Of a stretch of 47,820 nucleotides of DNA, positions 8,294 to 16,843 are shown piece after piece. The translations under genes were made by a program, and so were the position numbers. The stretch lies in the NCBI GenBank assembly GCA_964617695.1, contig CAZTYW010000008.1, forward strand, positions 1 to 47,820, given 5' to 3'. Within the stretch, counting starts at the first letter, position 1, and every line of letters begins with the position of its first letter. The notes under the pieces are model-generated. The model saw only the letters and a list, made by a program, of their open reading frames with translations, did not search any database and was not told where the DNA came from. The DNA comes from CAZTYW01 sp964617695 (GTDB lineage: Bacteria; Chloroflexota; Dehalococcoidia; UBA2247; RBG-13-53-26).

Positions 8294-8917
8294 TCACGAC
8301 GCCTGCAGGGCAAGTAGAGCGTCTTCGAAAACTTGCCAGGGCTCAACAGACAGGTGATACCTGTCGGTATCCTTCACGATGGGCATCTTCGCCGTCAATG
8401 CTGCCAGCTTGCCGCTGGTGACCTCTACAGTCGGGTCTATCCGCCGGGCCTCGGCTGCGATCTCTTCAATACGTCTGGCGCTTGTTTCCCCTCTGGCCCT
8501 CAACTGCACCAGCGCCCGTATGATGGCCAGCTCCGGGCCGGTGAGCAGACTCAGTCGCTGTCTCCAGTAGAAGACCTCAGGCGACGGGATCTCACTCACG
8601 CCCAGGTAGTCCAGAAGGTCCTGCTTGACGCCCGGTTCAGCGAAAGCCGCATACAGGTCGCCCAGCAGGTCGCTGAGACCCGATCCAACGCCCGTGCGGC
8701 AACTCGCCCTTCCGGTGGCAAGAGACAGACCGAACACGGAGGAGAGGATACCGAGCAGCTCACCATCCTTCAGACCCTCATATCTGGATATGAAATCACC
8801 GATCCGCATGCCGTTCTCGTGCTTTTTCAGTTCGCAGAGGGAGAGGGCGATAGGGTTGTGCGACAGTGAAATCAGTGCCTCAATTAGGTCACGAAGGTCC
8901 GTTTTGTGCTGCATCAT
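8294..8917 (-). CDS. Hypothetical helical protein paired with a nuclease
   Basis: A soluble protein of 207 residues that I do not recognise. It is predicted to be mostly helical, with leucine-rich segments and an ending that could be a winged-helix-like domain (ALVQLRARGETSARRIEEIAAEARRI). Its ATG overlaps the stop of the upstream nuclease gene by four bases (8914-8917), so the two are translationally coupled and the products probably act together. It ends 44 bases from the convergent histidine kinase gene. Confidence 0.65.
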   Translation of the reverse strand: MMQHKTDLRDLIEALISLSHNPIALSLCELKKHENGMRIGDFISRYEGLKDGELLGILSSVFGLSLATGRASCRTGVGSGLSDLLGDLYAAFAEPGVKQDLLDYLGVSEIPSPEVFYWRQRLSLLTGPELAIIRALVQLRARGETSARRIEEIAAEARRIDPTVEVTSGKLAALTAKMPIVKDTDRYHLSVEPWQVFEDALLALQAS

Positions 8918-9816
8918 TCACCTCTCACCTGTACTATTCTGACAGCCAGGGTCGGGTCTTCGTATGCTGCCTTCAGTTCCTCGCTGCGGAGAAAGACCCC
9001 CTTCTCTCCGAGGCGAGCCACATATGGCCTCCGAGACCTGACGCCTATGCCGAGGACTCCGTGCGCCATAGCTTCCCGGATCAGGTCCAACGTCCTCACC
9101 ACCCTCAGGCCATTATCTCGACACAGCTTCTCCACGGAGGGATTCAGGTCGCCCGTGATCACGATCCAGGGCTCCAACTTCCTGCTGCATTCCTGCTTGA
9201 AGGCCTGCCTCACCCGTTCGACGAATTCCCTCACCGCTGCACCAGAGACGCTCTGCTCCCAACCTTTACACTCCACCAATATGAGTACGCCCTCATCGGT
9301 CTCGGCCCAGACATCAAAAGGTGTTCCTTTGTATGGTGTGTTGGGATGCTCAGGCACATTGGCGTACCCTTTCCTGCGTAAGAGCAGGAGGACCAGCCGC
9401 TCCAGTGCGGTTCCCTGGAAGAGTTCGATTATGTCGCCGCTCAGCAGGGCTTCTTCGTCCGCCGAACTCGGCGCCTCAGTTGGGGATGCCGCACGAGCAA
9501 TGGCCCTGCTGGGCCTTTCAGATGCCTCTCTCAGGGTGTCGCGCCACTGTTCAGTTACAAACCAGTACTGGCCACCCAATGCCCCCCGTTTCTCGTGGAT
9601 GACACCCTGATCCTTCAGAAGCAATAGCTGTCGTTGGATTTCGACGTCCGACACACCAGGCGCGATGGACAGCACGTAGGATCGGATGCGCTCATAGGAG
9701 ACTGATTGAATGCTGCTCGTATTCTCCACGAGCCAGTCGACAAGATAGTAGCGCCACCTGGAAAGCTCTCTATCTTTGTGGGCTGCTATGCTGCCAAGCA
9801 AGTCCTGGACTGCCAC
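8914..9816 (-). CDS. PD-(D/E)XK (Mrr-like) restriction endonuclease-fold protein
   Basis: A protein of 300 residues. The N-terminal 100 residues look like a winged-helix DNA-binding region (VSYERIRSYVLSIAPGVSDVEIQRQLLLLKDQGVI). The C-terminal half has the nuclease signature: ELFQGTALERLVLLLLRRKGYANV, then Asp168 in GTPFDVW and Glu182-Cys-Lys184 in VLILVECKGW. This matches the D-xn-E-x-K site of Mrr-type and related enzymes. The GTG start has GGGGGG upstream. It is the first gene of a two-gene unit with its own promoter, and no methyltransferase is nearby. Possible roles are restriction of modified DNA or DNA repair; the substrate is unknown. Confidence 0.75.
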   Translation of the reverse strand: MAVQDLLGSIAAHKDRELSRWRYYLVDWLVENTSSIQSVSYERIRSYVLSIAPGVSDVEIQRQLLLLKDQGVIHEKRGALGGQYWFVTEQWRDTLREASERPSRAIARAASPTEAPSSADEEALLSGDIIELFQGTALERLVLLLLRRKGYANVPEHPNTPYKGTPFDVWAETDEGVLILVECKGWEQSVSGAAVREFVERVRQAFKQECSRKLEPWIVITGDLNPSVEKLCRDNGLRVVRTLDLIREAMAHGVLGIGVRSRRPYVARLGEKGVFLRSEELKAAYEDPTLAVRIVQVRGE

Positions 9817-9993
9817 TCAGCCTGTTCCCCCCTTTTGTTCCTCCGTCAGGATGCCAGAAACGCAGGTCCCACTTGGCTCAGGGCTCATACAAACAGGATT
9901 TGTACGATGAGCTACGGCGTTTCTGTGCAAGCTGACCAGTCAGGTAGTGGCTTCCTGTGCAGAAGGCGTACCAGACGCGTTCGGCTTGTAACA

Positions 9994-10022
9994 ATTTTAG
10001 GTGTTCATGGGTGCTATGTCAA
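9994..10022 (-). promoter_or_regulatory. Sigma-70 promoter of the nuclease pair
   Basis: Minus strand: TTGACA (10022-10017), 17 bases, TAAAAT (9999-9994). It gives a leader of about 170 bases that contains a small inverted repeat (TACAAA 9888-9893 / TTTGTA 9899-9904). I see no other gene in 9817-10030. Confidence 0.7.
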
Positions 10023-10030
10023 GCAGGGGA

Positions 10031-10717
10031 CTAGTTCCGCCTTGATTCTGTTGTCCTGGGAGAAAAGCAGAGTGAAGCGAGGCAGCACTGCCCGCAACCG
10101 GGAGACTTTCCACAAGTCTCCTTGCCGTGGCGGACAAACAACGCGTGATATTCATTGAAGAGCGATGCATCATGGGGGAGGTGCTGCATGAAAACGTCCT
10201 GGTAAGCTCGGTACCTGCTGGATTGAGGTGACAGGCCGAGGCGGCAGAGAATGCGGCGAGTGTAGGCATCGATCACGAAGACGGGCTTCCGGCCGGCATA
10301 CAGGATTATGGAGTCTGCGGTCTCTTCACCGATGCCGTGGACGGCCAGGAGCTCCCGCCTGAGCACCGGTATGTCGAGGTCAAACAGCCTGACCAGGTCG
10401 TCACCGTAATTCTCGCCGAGCCAGCCAACGAAGGACTTGATCTTGGCTGCCTTGGCGTTGTAATAGCCTGAAGGATAGATCATTCGGCCAAGCTCCACCA
10501 CGGGCAGCTCACGCAAGGCACGGGCTGAGAGCGCCCCCGCCGCCTTGAGATTGGAGACGGCCTTCTCGACATTGCCCCAGGCTGCCGACTGCGTGAGAAT
10601 GGCGCCGATGACTACCTCGAATGGGCTATCGGCTGGCCACCAGTGTTGAGGTCCATAGTGGTCGAGGAGCCGATGGTAGATATCGAGCAGAAGGCCGGTC
10701 ACAGCTTCCTTACCCAT
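10031..10717 (-). CDS. HhH-GPD DNA glycosylase, MagIII-like (endonuclease III-related)
   Basis: A base-excision DNA glycosylase of the endonuclease III superfamily, 228 residues. The helix-hairpin-helix is LAVHGIGEETADSI and the catalytic Asp150 lies in FVIDAYTRR. Where endonuclease III has its catalytic Lys (GxGRKTA) this protein has Glu132, so it should lack the beta-lyase activity. The features WWPADSPFEVVIGAILTQ and YPSGYYNAKAAKI resemble the 3-methyladenine glycosylase MagIII of Helicobacter. Four cysteines (202, 208, 211, 217) at the C-terminus suit a 4Fe-4S cluster. It overlaps trmO by 19 bases. Confidence 0.82.
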   Translation of the reverse strand: MGKEAVTGLLLDIYHRLLDHYGPQHWWPADSPFEVVIGAILTQSAAWGNVEKAVSNLKAAGALSARALRELPVVELGRMIYPSGYYNAKAAKIKSFVGWLGENYGDDLVRLFDLDIPVLRRELLAVHGIGEETADSIILYAGRKPVFVIDAYTRRILCRLGLSPQSSRYRAYQDVFMQHLPHDASLFNEYHALFVRHGKETCGKSPGCGQCCLASLCFSPRTTESRRN

Positions 10718-11121
10718 TGTGGAACGGTGGCGTTGACTTCGTCACCCGGCGAGTAGCCCTTAATGTCCAGCACGGGTGTTCCGTTGATTGCGTCCAGCCC
10801 TCTCACTTTGAGCACGTTGGCGCGGCGCTCCAGCAGTCTGACGATACTTATGCCCACCGGATTCGGCCTGTTGGGGGAATGGGTTGCGAAGAGCCCCACC
10901 AGCGGAAGGTCGGGCCTCCTCCGCGGGTGGGTCTTGGCAGGTACGCCTCCACCCGAAGAGGCCTTGTGCATCCAGAAGACGACGACGATGTGGGAAAACT
11001 CTTCCAGCCCTTCGGTGGCTTCCTCCCAGGCGGCATCCAGGACGATGTCCGAGACCACTTCCTCCCATTCCTCCCGCCTCGGCGCGTCCACATCGTTCCT
11101 GACGTACCCGATCGGGGTCAT
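10699..11121 (-). CDS. trmO: tRNA (N6-threonylcarbamoyladenosine37-N6)-methyltransferase TrmO (TsaA/YaeB-like)
   Basis: Methylates t6A37 in certain tRNAs using SAM. From the ATG at 11121 the product has 140 residues and opens with MTPIGYVRND, the family's usual start. The motifs LVGLFATHSPNRPNPVGISIVRLLERR and LDIKGYSP are diagnostic of the UPF0066/TsaA fold. A longer reading back to 11217 would run into sfsA and adds no conserved sequence. The ribosome site before 11121 is weak. It sits between sfsA and the glycosylase gene in one minus-strand run. Confidence 0.88.
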   Translation of the reverse strand: MTPIGYVRNDVDAPRREEWEEVVSDIVLDAAWEEATEGLEEFSHIVVVFWMHKASSGGGVPAKTHPRRRPDLPLVGLFATHSPNRPNPVGISIVRLLERRANVLKVRGLDAINGTPVLDIKGYSPGDEVNATVPQWVRKL

Positions 11122-11159
11122 CGTTATGCCTGAGTTGTCCTGCCCAATGGCTGCCACCT

Positions 11160-11849
11160 CTAGAGACACACCGGGACCTGGTCGGCCAGCTTGATCTCCT
11201 CCGGGGTTACCTTGCACCTGTATGCGTAGACCTCGATCCCACGAAGTTGCGCCGTCCGAAGCACAAGTCCGAATTGAGGATCAACTGCGTCGTTGGGCCA
11301 GAAGCTCTCCACGTCCCCCCGTTGAATGACAAAGATCATGGCGGCACTGTAGCCGTCTCTTCTCGCCCACGTGAGGGTCTCAACATGCTTTCTGCCCCGC
11401 GGAGTGGGAGCATCGGGGAAAAGCGCCCTGCCCTCCTGGGCCAGGGTGACCGACTTGACCTCGAGGAAGCACTGTGAATCAGGACTGGTCAACAGAAAGT
11501 CGAGCCGACTCCGGCCTCGAGGCACCTCCCGCCGAATGGAGGAGAAGCGGGCGAACGGCTGCAGCGCGCCTTCGTGCAAGGCCTCGCGAACGAGCTCCTC
11601 GGCGGCCCGTGCGTCTACTGAGACCAATGTCCCATCGGAGCTCGCAGCCACCAGGTCGTACTTCGTCCTTCGCAACGGGGACGGCCTCTCTGCCAGCAAG
11701 ACCCTCTGCCCCGGGCTGAGGACGCCCTGAAGCCTGCCCGAGTTGGGAAGATAGGCCTCTTCCATGTCACCCCGCAGCTCAACAAGGCAACAAAAGCGGT
11801 TCTCTCTTCTTACGAAAGTCGCTTCCCTTGTCTCCTCAGCCATCCTCAT
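11160..11849 (-). CDS. sfsA: SfsA family DNA/RNA nuclease-like protein
   Basis: The 229-residue length and motifs are typical of SfsA, once described as a sugar-fermentation stimulation protein and now placed near nucleases and DNA-binding proteins. Visible landmarks are AYLPNSGRLQGVLSPGQRVLLAE, the SRLDFLL then CFLEVKSVTL segment (a PD-(D/E)XK-like D and E-x-K) and the end FGLVLRTAQLRGIEVYAYRC. The ATG at 11849 has AAGGTGG about 12 bases upstream; ATG 11843 is an alternative. Confidence 0.92.
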   Translation of the reverse strand: MRMAEETREATFVRRENRFCCLVELRGDMEEAYLPNSGRLQGVLSPGQRVLLAERPSPLRRTKYDLVAASSDGTLVSVDARAAEELVREALHEGALQPFARFSSIRREVPRGRSRLDFLLTSPDSQCFLEVKSVTLAQEGRALFPDAPTPRGRKHVETLTWARRDGYSAAMIFVIQRGDVESFWPNDAVDPQFGLVLRTAQLRGIEVYAYRCKVTPEEIKLADQVPVCL

Positions 11850-11961
11850 ATGTGAAAGTTTCCACCTTACATCGGGGGAGTCCCACTATGCTGCCAGTGC
11901 CCGGCCAAAGGCTTGCGGGCTGGCCCGCGGCGGTGACGCCCCTTCGGTCGACGGGCCGGTC

Positions 11962-14046
11962 CTAGGAGTCCGCCTTTCTTACCCTGCATAGCAGGCCCTT
12001 CAGCATCGGATAGCCAGTTACCGGATCACGCGCTTCCAGGTCAGTCAGCGCGTTGGCATTGGCAATGGCCCAGCCATGCGGTATGGTGACTGCCCTGGGC
12101 GCGATATCCTCAGTGACTCTGGCCTTTATCTTAATGCTTCCCTTTCTCGTCTCCACCACAATCATCTCCCCGTCGATGATGCCGTTGTCTCTGGCAGCGG
12201 CGGGATGAATCTCGGCCACCGGTTCAGGAGCTCTGCGGCGCATATTGGCCATGCTGCGCAATTGGGAATGGGTGAATTCCTTCATTCTTGCCCCGGTAAT
12301 CAGAATCAACGGGTACTCCCTGGCGAGTTCGGGAGTGGCGACAGGGCTCTGTGCAGGCTCACGGTGGTGCGGGATGGGGTCGAAGCCTGCCTCCTCCAGC
12401 GCCTTGGAATAGAGTTCGATCTTCTTGGAAGGCGTCCTGAACCCGAACGTCTCCCGGGCATTGTAGTTCCTCTGGTCATAGAAGACGCCGCTGGGATTCT
12501 CTTTGAGCCGCTCCAGAGTAATGCCGCTGGGCTCCAGAAGCATAGACACAACCTCTTCATCCGTATTCCAGGGGAAGTACTCCCCCAAGCCCATCCTCCT
12601 GGCCAGTTCTGTCCAGAACTTCCAGTCGGCCCAGGCTTCACCGGGGGGGTCGATGAGCGGCTTCCGCAGCAGCAAGTAGGGTAGGCCGGCATTGATGCCG
12701 TAGACCATGCCCAGTCCCATTTTCTCCAGAAAGGTGCAGGCCGGAAGAACGATGTGAGCCAGCTCGGCGGTCTCCGTCATGAATGGATTGATGACCACCA
12801 CAAAGTCAAGTTTCTTGATCGCCTCCACGGTCTTGTTTGACTCCGGCATGGTAAGGGCCGGGTTGCCTCCCGTGACGATCAGCGCCTTGATGGGGTAGGG
12901 CTTCCCGCTGAGCACCTGATCCGGCCAGAGCATGGTCTGGCCGTATGGCACTGCCTTGCCCCAGGTCTTGTAGAATATGGGATACTCAGCTGCTCCTACA
13001 GGTTCTTCGTCTACTGGTACCCTCAGATCGGTTAGCCTTACCAGCGGGGTCATGGCCCACCCTCCGGGCACGTCGAGATTCCCGCTCACCGCCTGCAACA
13101 TGCACAGGAGGCGCTCGCTCTGAAGTGCGTTACCGCTATGGGCTAGCGAACAGGTGCCGGGAACGATGCACATCGGCTTTGTGCTGCCGATGATGCGGGC
13201 GACCTTCTTTATGTCGTCGGCTGGCACCCAGGTTATCTCCTGCACCTTCTCCGGAGTGTATTGCCTGACGTGCTGCCTCAGTTCATCAAATCCAACGGTC
13301 CACTGGTCGAGAAACTGCCTGTCATATAGGCCTTCCGAGATTATGACATTCAGCATAGCCAGGCCCAAAGCTGTGTCGGTGCCTGGCCTCACCTGGAGAT
13401 GGATGCCCAGCCTGGCCACTTCGGTGCGTTTGGGGTCGATGACGATAAGCTTCAGTTCGCCCCGTTCCACCCGCTGGCGCATCATGTCGGCCCACATGAA
13501 GCGTGATTCGTCCGGGTTGTTGCCCCAGAGCACGATGCAGGCAGCCTTCTCCGGGTCTTCGCTGGTAAACCTTCCAAAGGTCAGCAGATGAGCTATGACG
13601 CGGACGCGGAAACAGATACTCTCCACGGAGATCAGGTTAGGGGTGCCAAAGGCTCCCTTGAATCGCTGCGTGAAGGACGCCAACTCAATGTTCTCCACTG
13701 CCATGGAGCCATTGAAGATGGTCACTGCATGGGCACCGTACTCCTCCTTGGTTTTCAGCAGCTTGCTGGCGATGGTGTCAAGTGCCTCGTCCCAGGAAAT
13801 CCGCTTCCATTCACCGTCTTCTTTCTTCATGGGGTATTTGAGGCGGTCCTGGGCGTTGGCATACTCGACCAGATTCTCACCTCTTGGACACAGCCGTCCC
13901 TTATTTAAAGGGTGTTCCGGCATCCCCTCCACCTTGACCAGCTTGCCATCCTTGACATAGGCGTTTATCCCACACCCTGAGACACAGAGTATGCAGTCGC
14001 TCTTGATCAGTCGGGTATTGTCTGCGGAAGGGTCAGACGTTGTCAT
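11962..14046 (-). CDS. Molybdopterin (bis-MGD) oxidoreductase, formate dehydrogenase-like
   Basis: A 694-residue DMSO-reductase-superfamily enzyme from the ATG at 14046. It opens with a 4Fe-4S motif (CILCVSGCGINAYVKDGKLVKVEG, then GRLCPRG). The likely molybdenum ligand is Cys145 in SVESICFRVR, and the C-terminal dinucleotide-binding domain includes PLILITGARMKEFTHSQLRSM and VTIPHGWAIANANALTD. There is no twin-arginine signal, so it should be cytoplasmic. No electron-transfer or membrane subunit lies beside it, so the partner and substrate are unknown. It follows the Re-citrate synthase-like gene after 46 bases. Confidence 0.88.
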   Translation of the reverse strand: MTTSDPSADNTRLIKSDCILCVSGCGINAYVKDGKLVKVEGMPEHPLNKGRLCPRGENLVEYANAQDRLKYPMKKEDGEWKRISWDEALDTIASKLLKTKEEYGAHAVTIFNGSMAVENIELASFTQRFKGAFGTPNLISVESICFRVRVIAHLLTFGRFTSEDPEKAACIVLWGNNPDESRFMWADMMRQRVERGELKLIVIDPKRTEVARLGIHLQVRPGTDTALGLAMLNVIISEGLYDRQFLDQWTVGFDELRQHVRQYTPEKVQEITWVPADDIKKVARIIGSTKPMCIVPGTCSLAHSGNALQSERLLCMLQAVSGNLDVPGGWAMTPLVRLTDLRVPVDEEPVGAAEYPIFYKTWGKAVPYGQTMLWPDQVLSGKPYPIKALIVTGGNPALTMPESNKTVEAIKKLDFVVVINPFMTETAELAHIVLPACTFLEKMGLGMVYGINAGLPYLLLRKPLIDPPGEAWADWKFWTELARRMGLGEYFPWNTDEEVVSMLLEPSGITLERLKENPSGVFYDQRNYNARETFGFRTPSKKIELYSKALEEAGFDPIPHHREPAQSPVATPELAREYPLILITGARMKEFTHSQLRSMANMRRRAPEPVAEIHPAAARDNGIIDGEMIVVETRKGSIKIKARVTEDIAPRAVTIPHGWAIANANALTDLEARDPVTGYPMLKGLLCRVRKADS

Positions 14047-14092
14047 CGAATACCTCCTTGTGAATGGCTGGTTGCGCAAAACACCCTTGGCT

Positions 14093-15316
14093 TCATGGCG
14101 TAACGGTGATGATGCTCCTCACCTGCTCTGGATACGTGGCGATAAGGCGGAGTTCATCATCGGTGAGGGGGAGTTGATTGTGTGCGCTGGCGTAGCGGAC
14201 CAAATCCAGGATGCTCCTTGCCTCCTCCTCCGTACTGAAGGCTATTCCCAACCTGCCATACACGTGCTCAAAACCGGCCAGGCCCCCAAACTCCCCGGTC
14301 GTGATTGACCTTCCTCTCGGGGGCGGTGCTTCCGGGTCCAGGCCAAGAAGCTCGTAGTCATAGAGCTCGTAGTTGCGTCGGTCTTTGAGAGCACCGTCAG
14401 CGTGAATCCCGGCTTCGTGGGCGAAAGCATTGGCTCCTACCCCCGGCTGGTTGATTGGTATGGGGACGCCGAAGGCATAGGACACGTAGTTGGCCAGCTT
14501 GCCAGAGACCTTGAGGTTCAGTGGGTCACCGATTTCGTATCCGTCCATTCCCTTGGCGAACTTCAGCGCCAGGACGCAACTGAGAAGGTCTGCCTGTCCT
14601 GCCCTCTCACCCATGCCATTCACCGAGGTATTGATGTAGGCATCGACACCTCCGTCAATAGCCCCCTTTGCGCCGGCCAGGGAGTTGGCTACTGCCATAC
14701 CCAGGTCGTTGTGGCAGTGCAGTTCGATGGGGATTTTGACCTGCTCTGCCAGCGTCCTTGTGCGCTCGTAAATGCTGATCGGCGTCTCGTGGCCAAGGGT
14801 GTCGCAATATCTGACTCGGTCCGCTCCTGCTTCCCTGGCCGCTGCCGAGAACTCCGTCAGGTACCCCATGTCCGTCCGGGAGGCATCCTCCGCATTTACG
14901 CCGATGGTGTCTACCCCGTGCGCTTTGGCATAGGCGACGGCTTCTACCATCTCTCTGATTACTGCCCCCCGATCCAGGCCGCCGCGAAGCTTGTGAGCTA
15001 TCATCTGGTCCGAGGTAGAGGCGGATAGATTCAGGTGTCGCACACCGCCGGCAATGGCCATGGCTACGTCGGAAATGGTGGCCCGGCACCACCCCTCCAG
15101 GACAAGACGTCCCATGGCCCCAAGTTCTCTGAGTTCAATGTTGCCTCGTACGTAGCTCTGTTCGCTCCTGGCGAAGGGAAAGGCGAACTCAGACTGATAG
15201 ATGCCCATTTCGCCGAGATAGACGTTGACCATCGTCTTCTGCAGCTTGGATAGATTGATCCTCGAAGCCTGCACTGCATCCCGGTTGGTTACGTCGACGA
15301 AATGGATTCTTGGCAC
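14093..15316 (-). CDS. Homocitrate synthase-family enzyme, probable Re-type citrate synthase
   Basis: A DRE-TIM metallolyase of 407 residues that condenses acetyl-CoA with a 2-oxoacid. Metal-site and family motifs are IHFVDVTNRDAVQ, the ELHCHNDLGMAVANSLAGAK segment and INTSVNGMGERAGQAD. The segment SKLQKTMVNVYLGEMGIYQSEFAFP is, from memory, closer to the Re-citrate synthases of Clostridium kluyveri and Dehalococcoides than to isopropylmalate synthase, so citrate formation from oxaloacetate is likely. I prefer GTG 15316, with GGGAG 6 bases upstream, to GTG 15331. The neighbouring PEP-carboxykinase-like gene fits oxaloacetate supply. Homocitrate synthase remains possible. Confidence 0.78.
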   Translation of the reverse strand: MPRIHFVDVTNRDAVQASRINLSKLQKTMVNVYLGEMGIYQSEFAFPFARSEQSYVRGNIELRELGAMGRLVLEGWCRATISDVAMAIAGGVRHLNLSASTSDQMIAHKLRGGLDRGAVIREMVEAVAYAKAHGVDTIGVNAEDASRTDMGYLTEFSAAAREAGADRVRYCDTLGHETPISIYERTRTLAEQVKIPIELHCHNDLGMAVANSLAGAKGAIDGGVDAYINTSVNGMGERAGQADLLSCVLALKFAKGMDGYEIGDPLNLKVSGKLANYVSYAFGVPIPINQPGVGANAFAHEAGIHADGALKDRRNYELYDYELLGLDPEAPPPRGRSITTGEFGGLAGFEHVYGRLGIAFSTEEEARSILDLVRYASAHNQLPLTDDELRLIATYPEQVRSIITVTP

Positions 15317-15405
15317 AGCGCGCTCCCACAAGTGTCCTGGCTTAGCCGACTGGGCCCCTGCGGACTATCATAGCGTCCTAGCTACGCCCTCTGCAAACGA
15401 CCTGC

Positions 15406-15458
15406 TCGACAGCGGCCAAAGCGGCTGTGGCCAGCATTCGTTGACCGCCCGCTGTCGA
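15406..15458 (-). repeat. Inverted repeat between the PEPCK-like and citrate synthase-like genes
   Basis: TCGACAGCGG (15406-15415) and CCGCTGTCGA (15449-15458) are perfect 10-base arms around a 33-base loop that contains a smaller GGCC/GGCC stem. It starts 3 bases after the PEPCK-like stop. No T-run follows on either strand, so it is more likely an mRNA processing or stability element, or a Rho-related structure, than an intrinsic terminator. Confidence 0.45.
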
Positions 15459-15460
15459 AC

Positions 15461-16702
15461 CTAGATCTCCAGGATATGCCGGATGTACATGTGACTACGG
15501 TGGACCGGGATATCTACACCCTTGTAGCTGCCTGTATTCAGTAGGTAGCAGGTGACTCCCGAATCGAACAATCTACGGAATAGCCGTTCCTGCTTGTCGA
15601 GGTCCATCTCGGGTGGATATGGGTTGTAGAAGGGCTCGTAGCCCGGCTTGCCCCACTTCTCCGCCGGGCCGGCACCGGGCCTGATGGTGTACTTGCCAAC
15701 CTTGAGGGTCTCTATTGCCTCCTCGGTGTCCAGTTTAGAGACGGGCGATGTGTGCTCATCCCTGGTCAACAGGAACATGTACTTGACAGGCACCTCTTCG
15801 ATAATGCCTTTCCTGCCCTTAGGCACCTCGTACAGGGAACCGTCCTTGCCCTTCACCATCATGGGGAACATGGCACGGTCAAACATCACCCTGGAATTGC
15901 CATAGGCCCAGTAGCACCTGTCGGCTCCCTCGTCAAAAACGCACGCACGATCACCGTGCAGGACCTCCCGGTAGCAAGGTCCTCTCTTTCTCCCTTCGCC
16001 TATTTGCGGACAGGTCTCCTTCGATTCGACCACGTTCTCGATCTCGAGGTCATGGAACAGGCCGATGAAGGTCCTGTGCTGCTCCGCAACGTCGGTTCGC
16101 ATATAGAGCCAGTTCTCCGTGGCGCAGGCCATCGGCTCCTCTTCGAAGGAGACGAAGACGTAATCGTCCGAGTGCACCTTGCTCTTCGGAAGGTTATACA
16201 GCATTTCGTGAAGCTGAGACGTCTTTCCCGTCCCGGTGGGGGCAATTATCACCACGCCTTCGGTCCTGCCGTTCCTGTCAACTCCCAGGCAAGCACCGTG
16301 GATGGGATACCTGCCCTGTTCCTCCAGGACTACTCCCGCCAGTCCAAGCGCTCCGGCGGACTTGACCGCGCCGTAGTACTCGGAATTGACGATCAGGATT
16401 CTCCTCTCCTCCAGGTTGTAGAAAAGGCGGGACTCGTAGCCCTCGATACCCGTGATGGCGTAGATCACGCCGTCGGGGTTGTGATTGTGCGAAGCATACC
16501 AGTTCAATATCCAGTACTCTGAAGCGTGTTTGGAGTTGGTCCTCAACTGGATGCGGGCGCCGCAGATGTTGGCGGTGTGTACGAAAGGAAACTTGGACCC
16601 GTACCTGTTCAATATGTCGGCTATCTCGCCTTTGTCCCTCGCCTTCGGTGGCCTTCGGTCTGGGACTGTGAAGTAGTTGTTCTTAACGCGTGTCTGGGGC
16701 AT
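15461..16702 (-). CDS. Small PEP carboxykinase (ATP)-like P-loop protein
   Basis: A protein of 413 residues with the P-loop APTGTGKT (154-161) and a metal-binding-type HSDDYVFV (Asp179-Asp180), laid out as in ATP-dependent PEP carboxykinase. The part TSPVSKLDTEEA...VGKYT and the end LFRRLFDSGVTCYLLNTGSYKG also parallel the PckA carboxyl part. It is more than 100 residues shorter than PckA (about 540), mostly in the N-terminal half, so substrate and reaction are uncertain. Four Cys occur in the insert CPQIGEGRKRGPCYREVLHGDRAC and CYWAYG. AGGAGG precedes the ATG. It heads a run with the citrate synthase-like and molybdoenzyme genes. Confidence 0.7.
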   Translation of the reverse strand: MPQTRVKNNYFTVPDRRPPKARDKGEIADILNRYGSKFPFVHTANICGARIQLRTNSKHASEYWILNWYASHNHNPDGVIYAITGIEGYESRLFYNLEERRILIVNSEYYGAVKSAGALGLAGVVLEEQGRYPIHGACLGVDRNGRTEGVVIIAPTGTGKTSQLHEMLYNLPKSKVHSDDYVFVSFEEEPMACATENWLYMRTDVAEQHRTFIGLFHDLEIENVVESKETCPQIGEGRKRGPCYREVLHGDRACVFDEGADRCYWAYGNSRVMFDRAMFPMMVKGKDGSLYEVPKGRKGIIEEVPVKYMFLLTRDEHTSPVSKLDTEEAIETLKVGKYTIRPGAGPAEKWGKPGYEPFYNPYPPEMDLDKQERLFRRLFDSGVTCYLLNTGSYKGVDIPVHRSHMYIRHILEI

Positions 16703-16843
16703 TAGGCTTACCTCCTGCTCTTGTGCGTTTTCTTCCGTTGATCCAGTTTCAATCGGCCTCCATTTGAGAGACGCCCCTATGACTCACTGGCGAGACATGA
16801 AGCTGGGCGCTGGTGGGCCAGGCCATAGGACTGCGGCTGCAGA

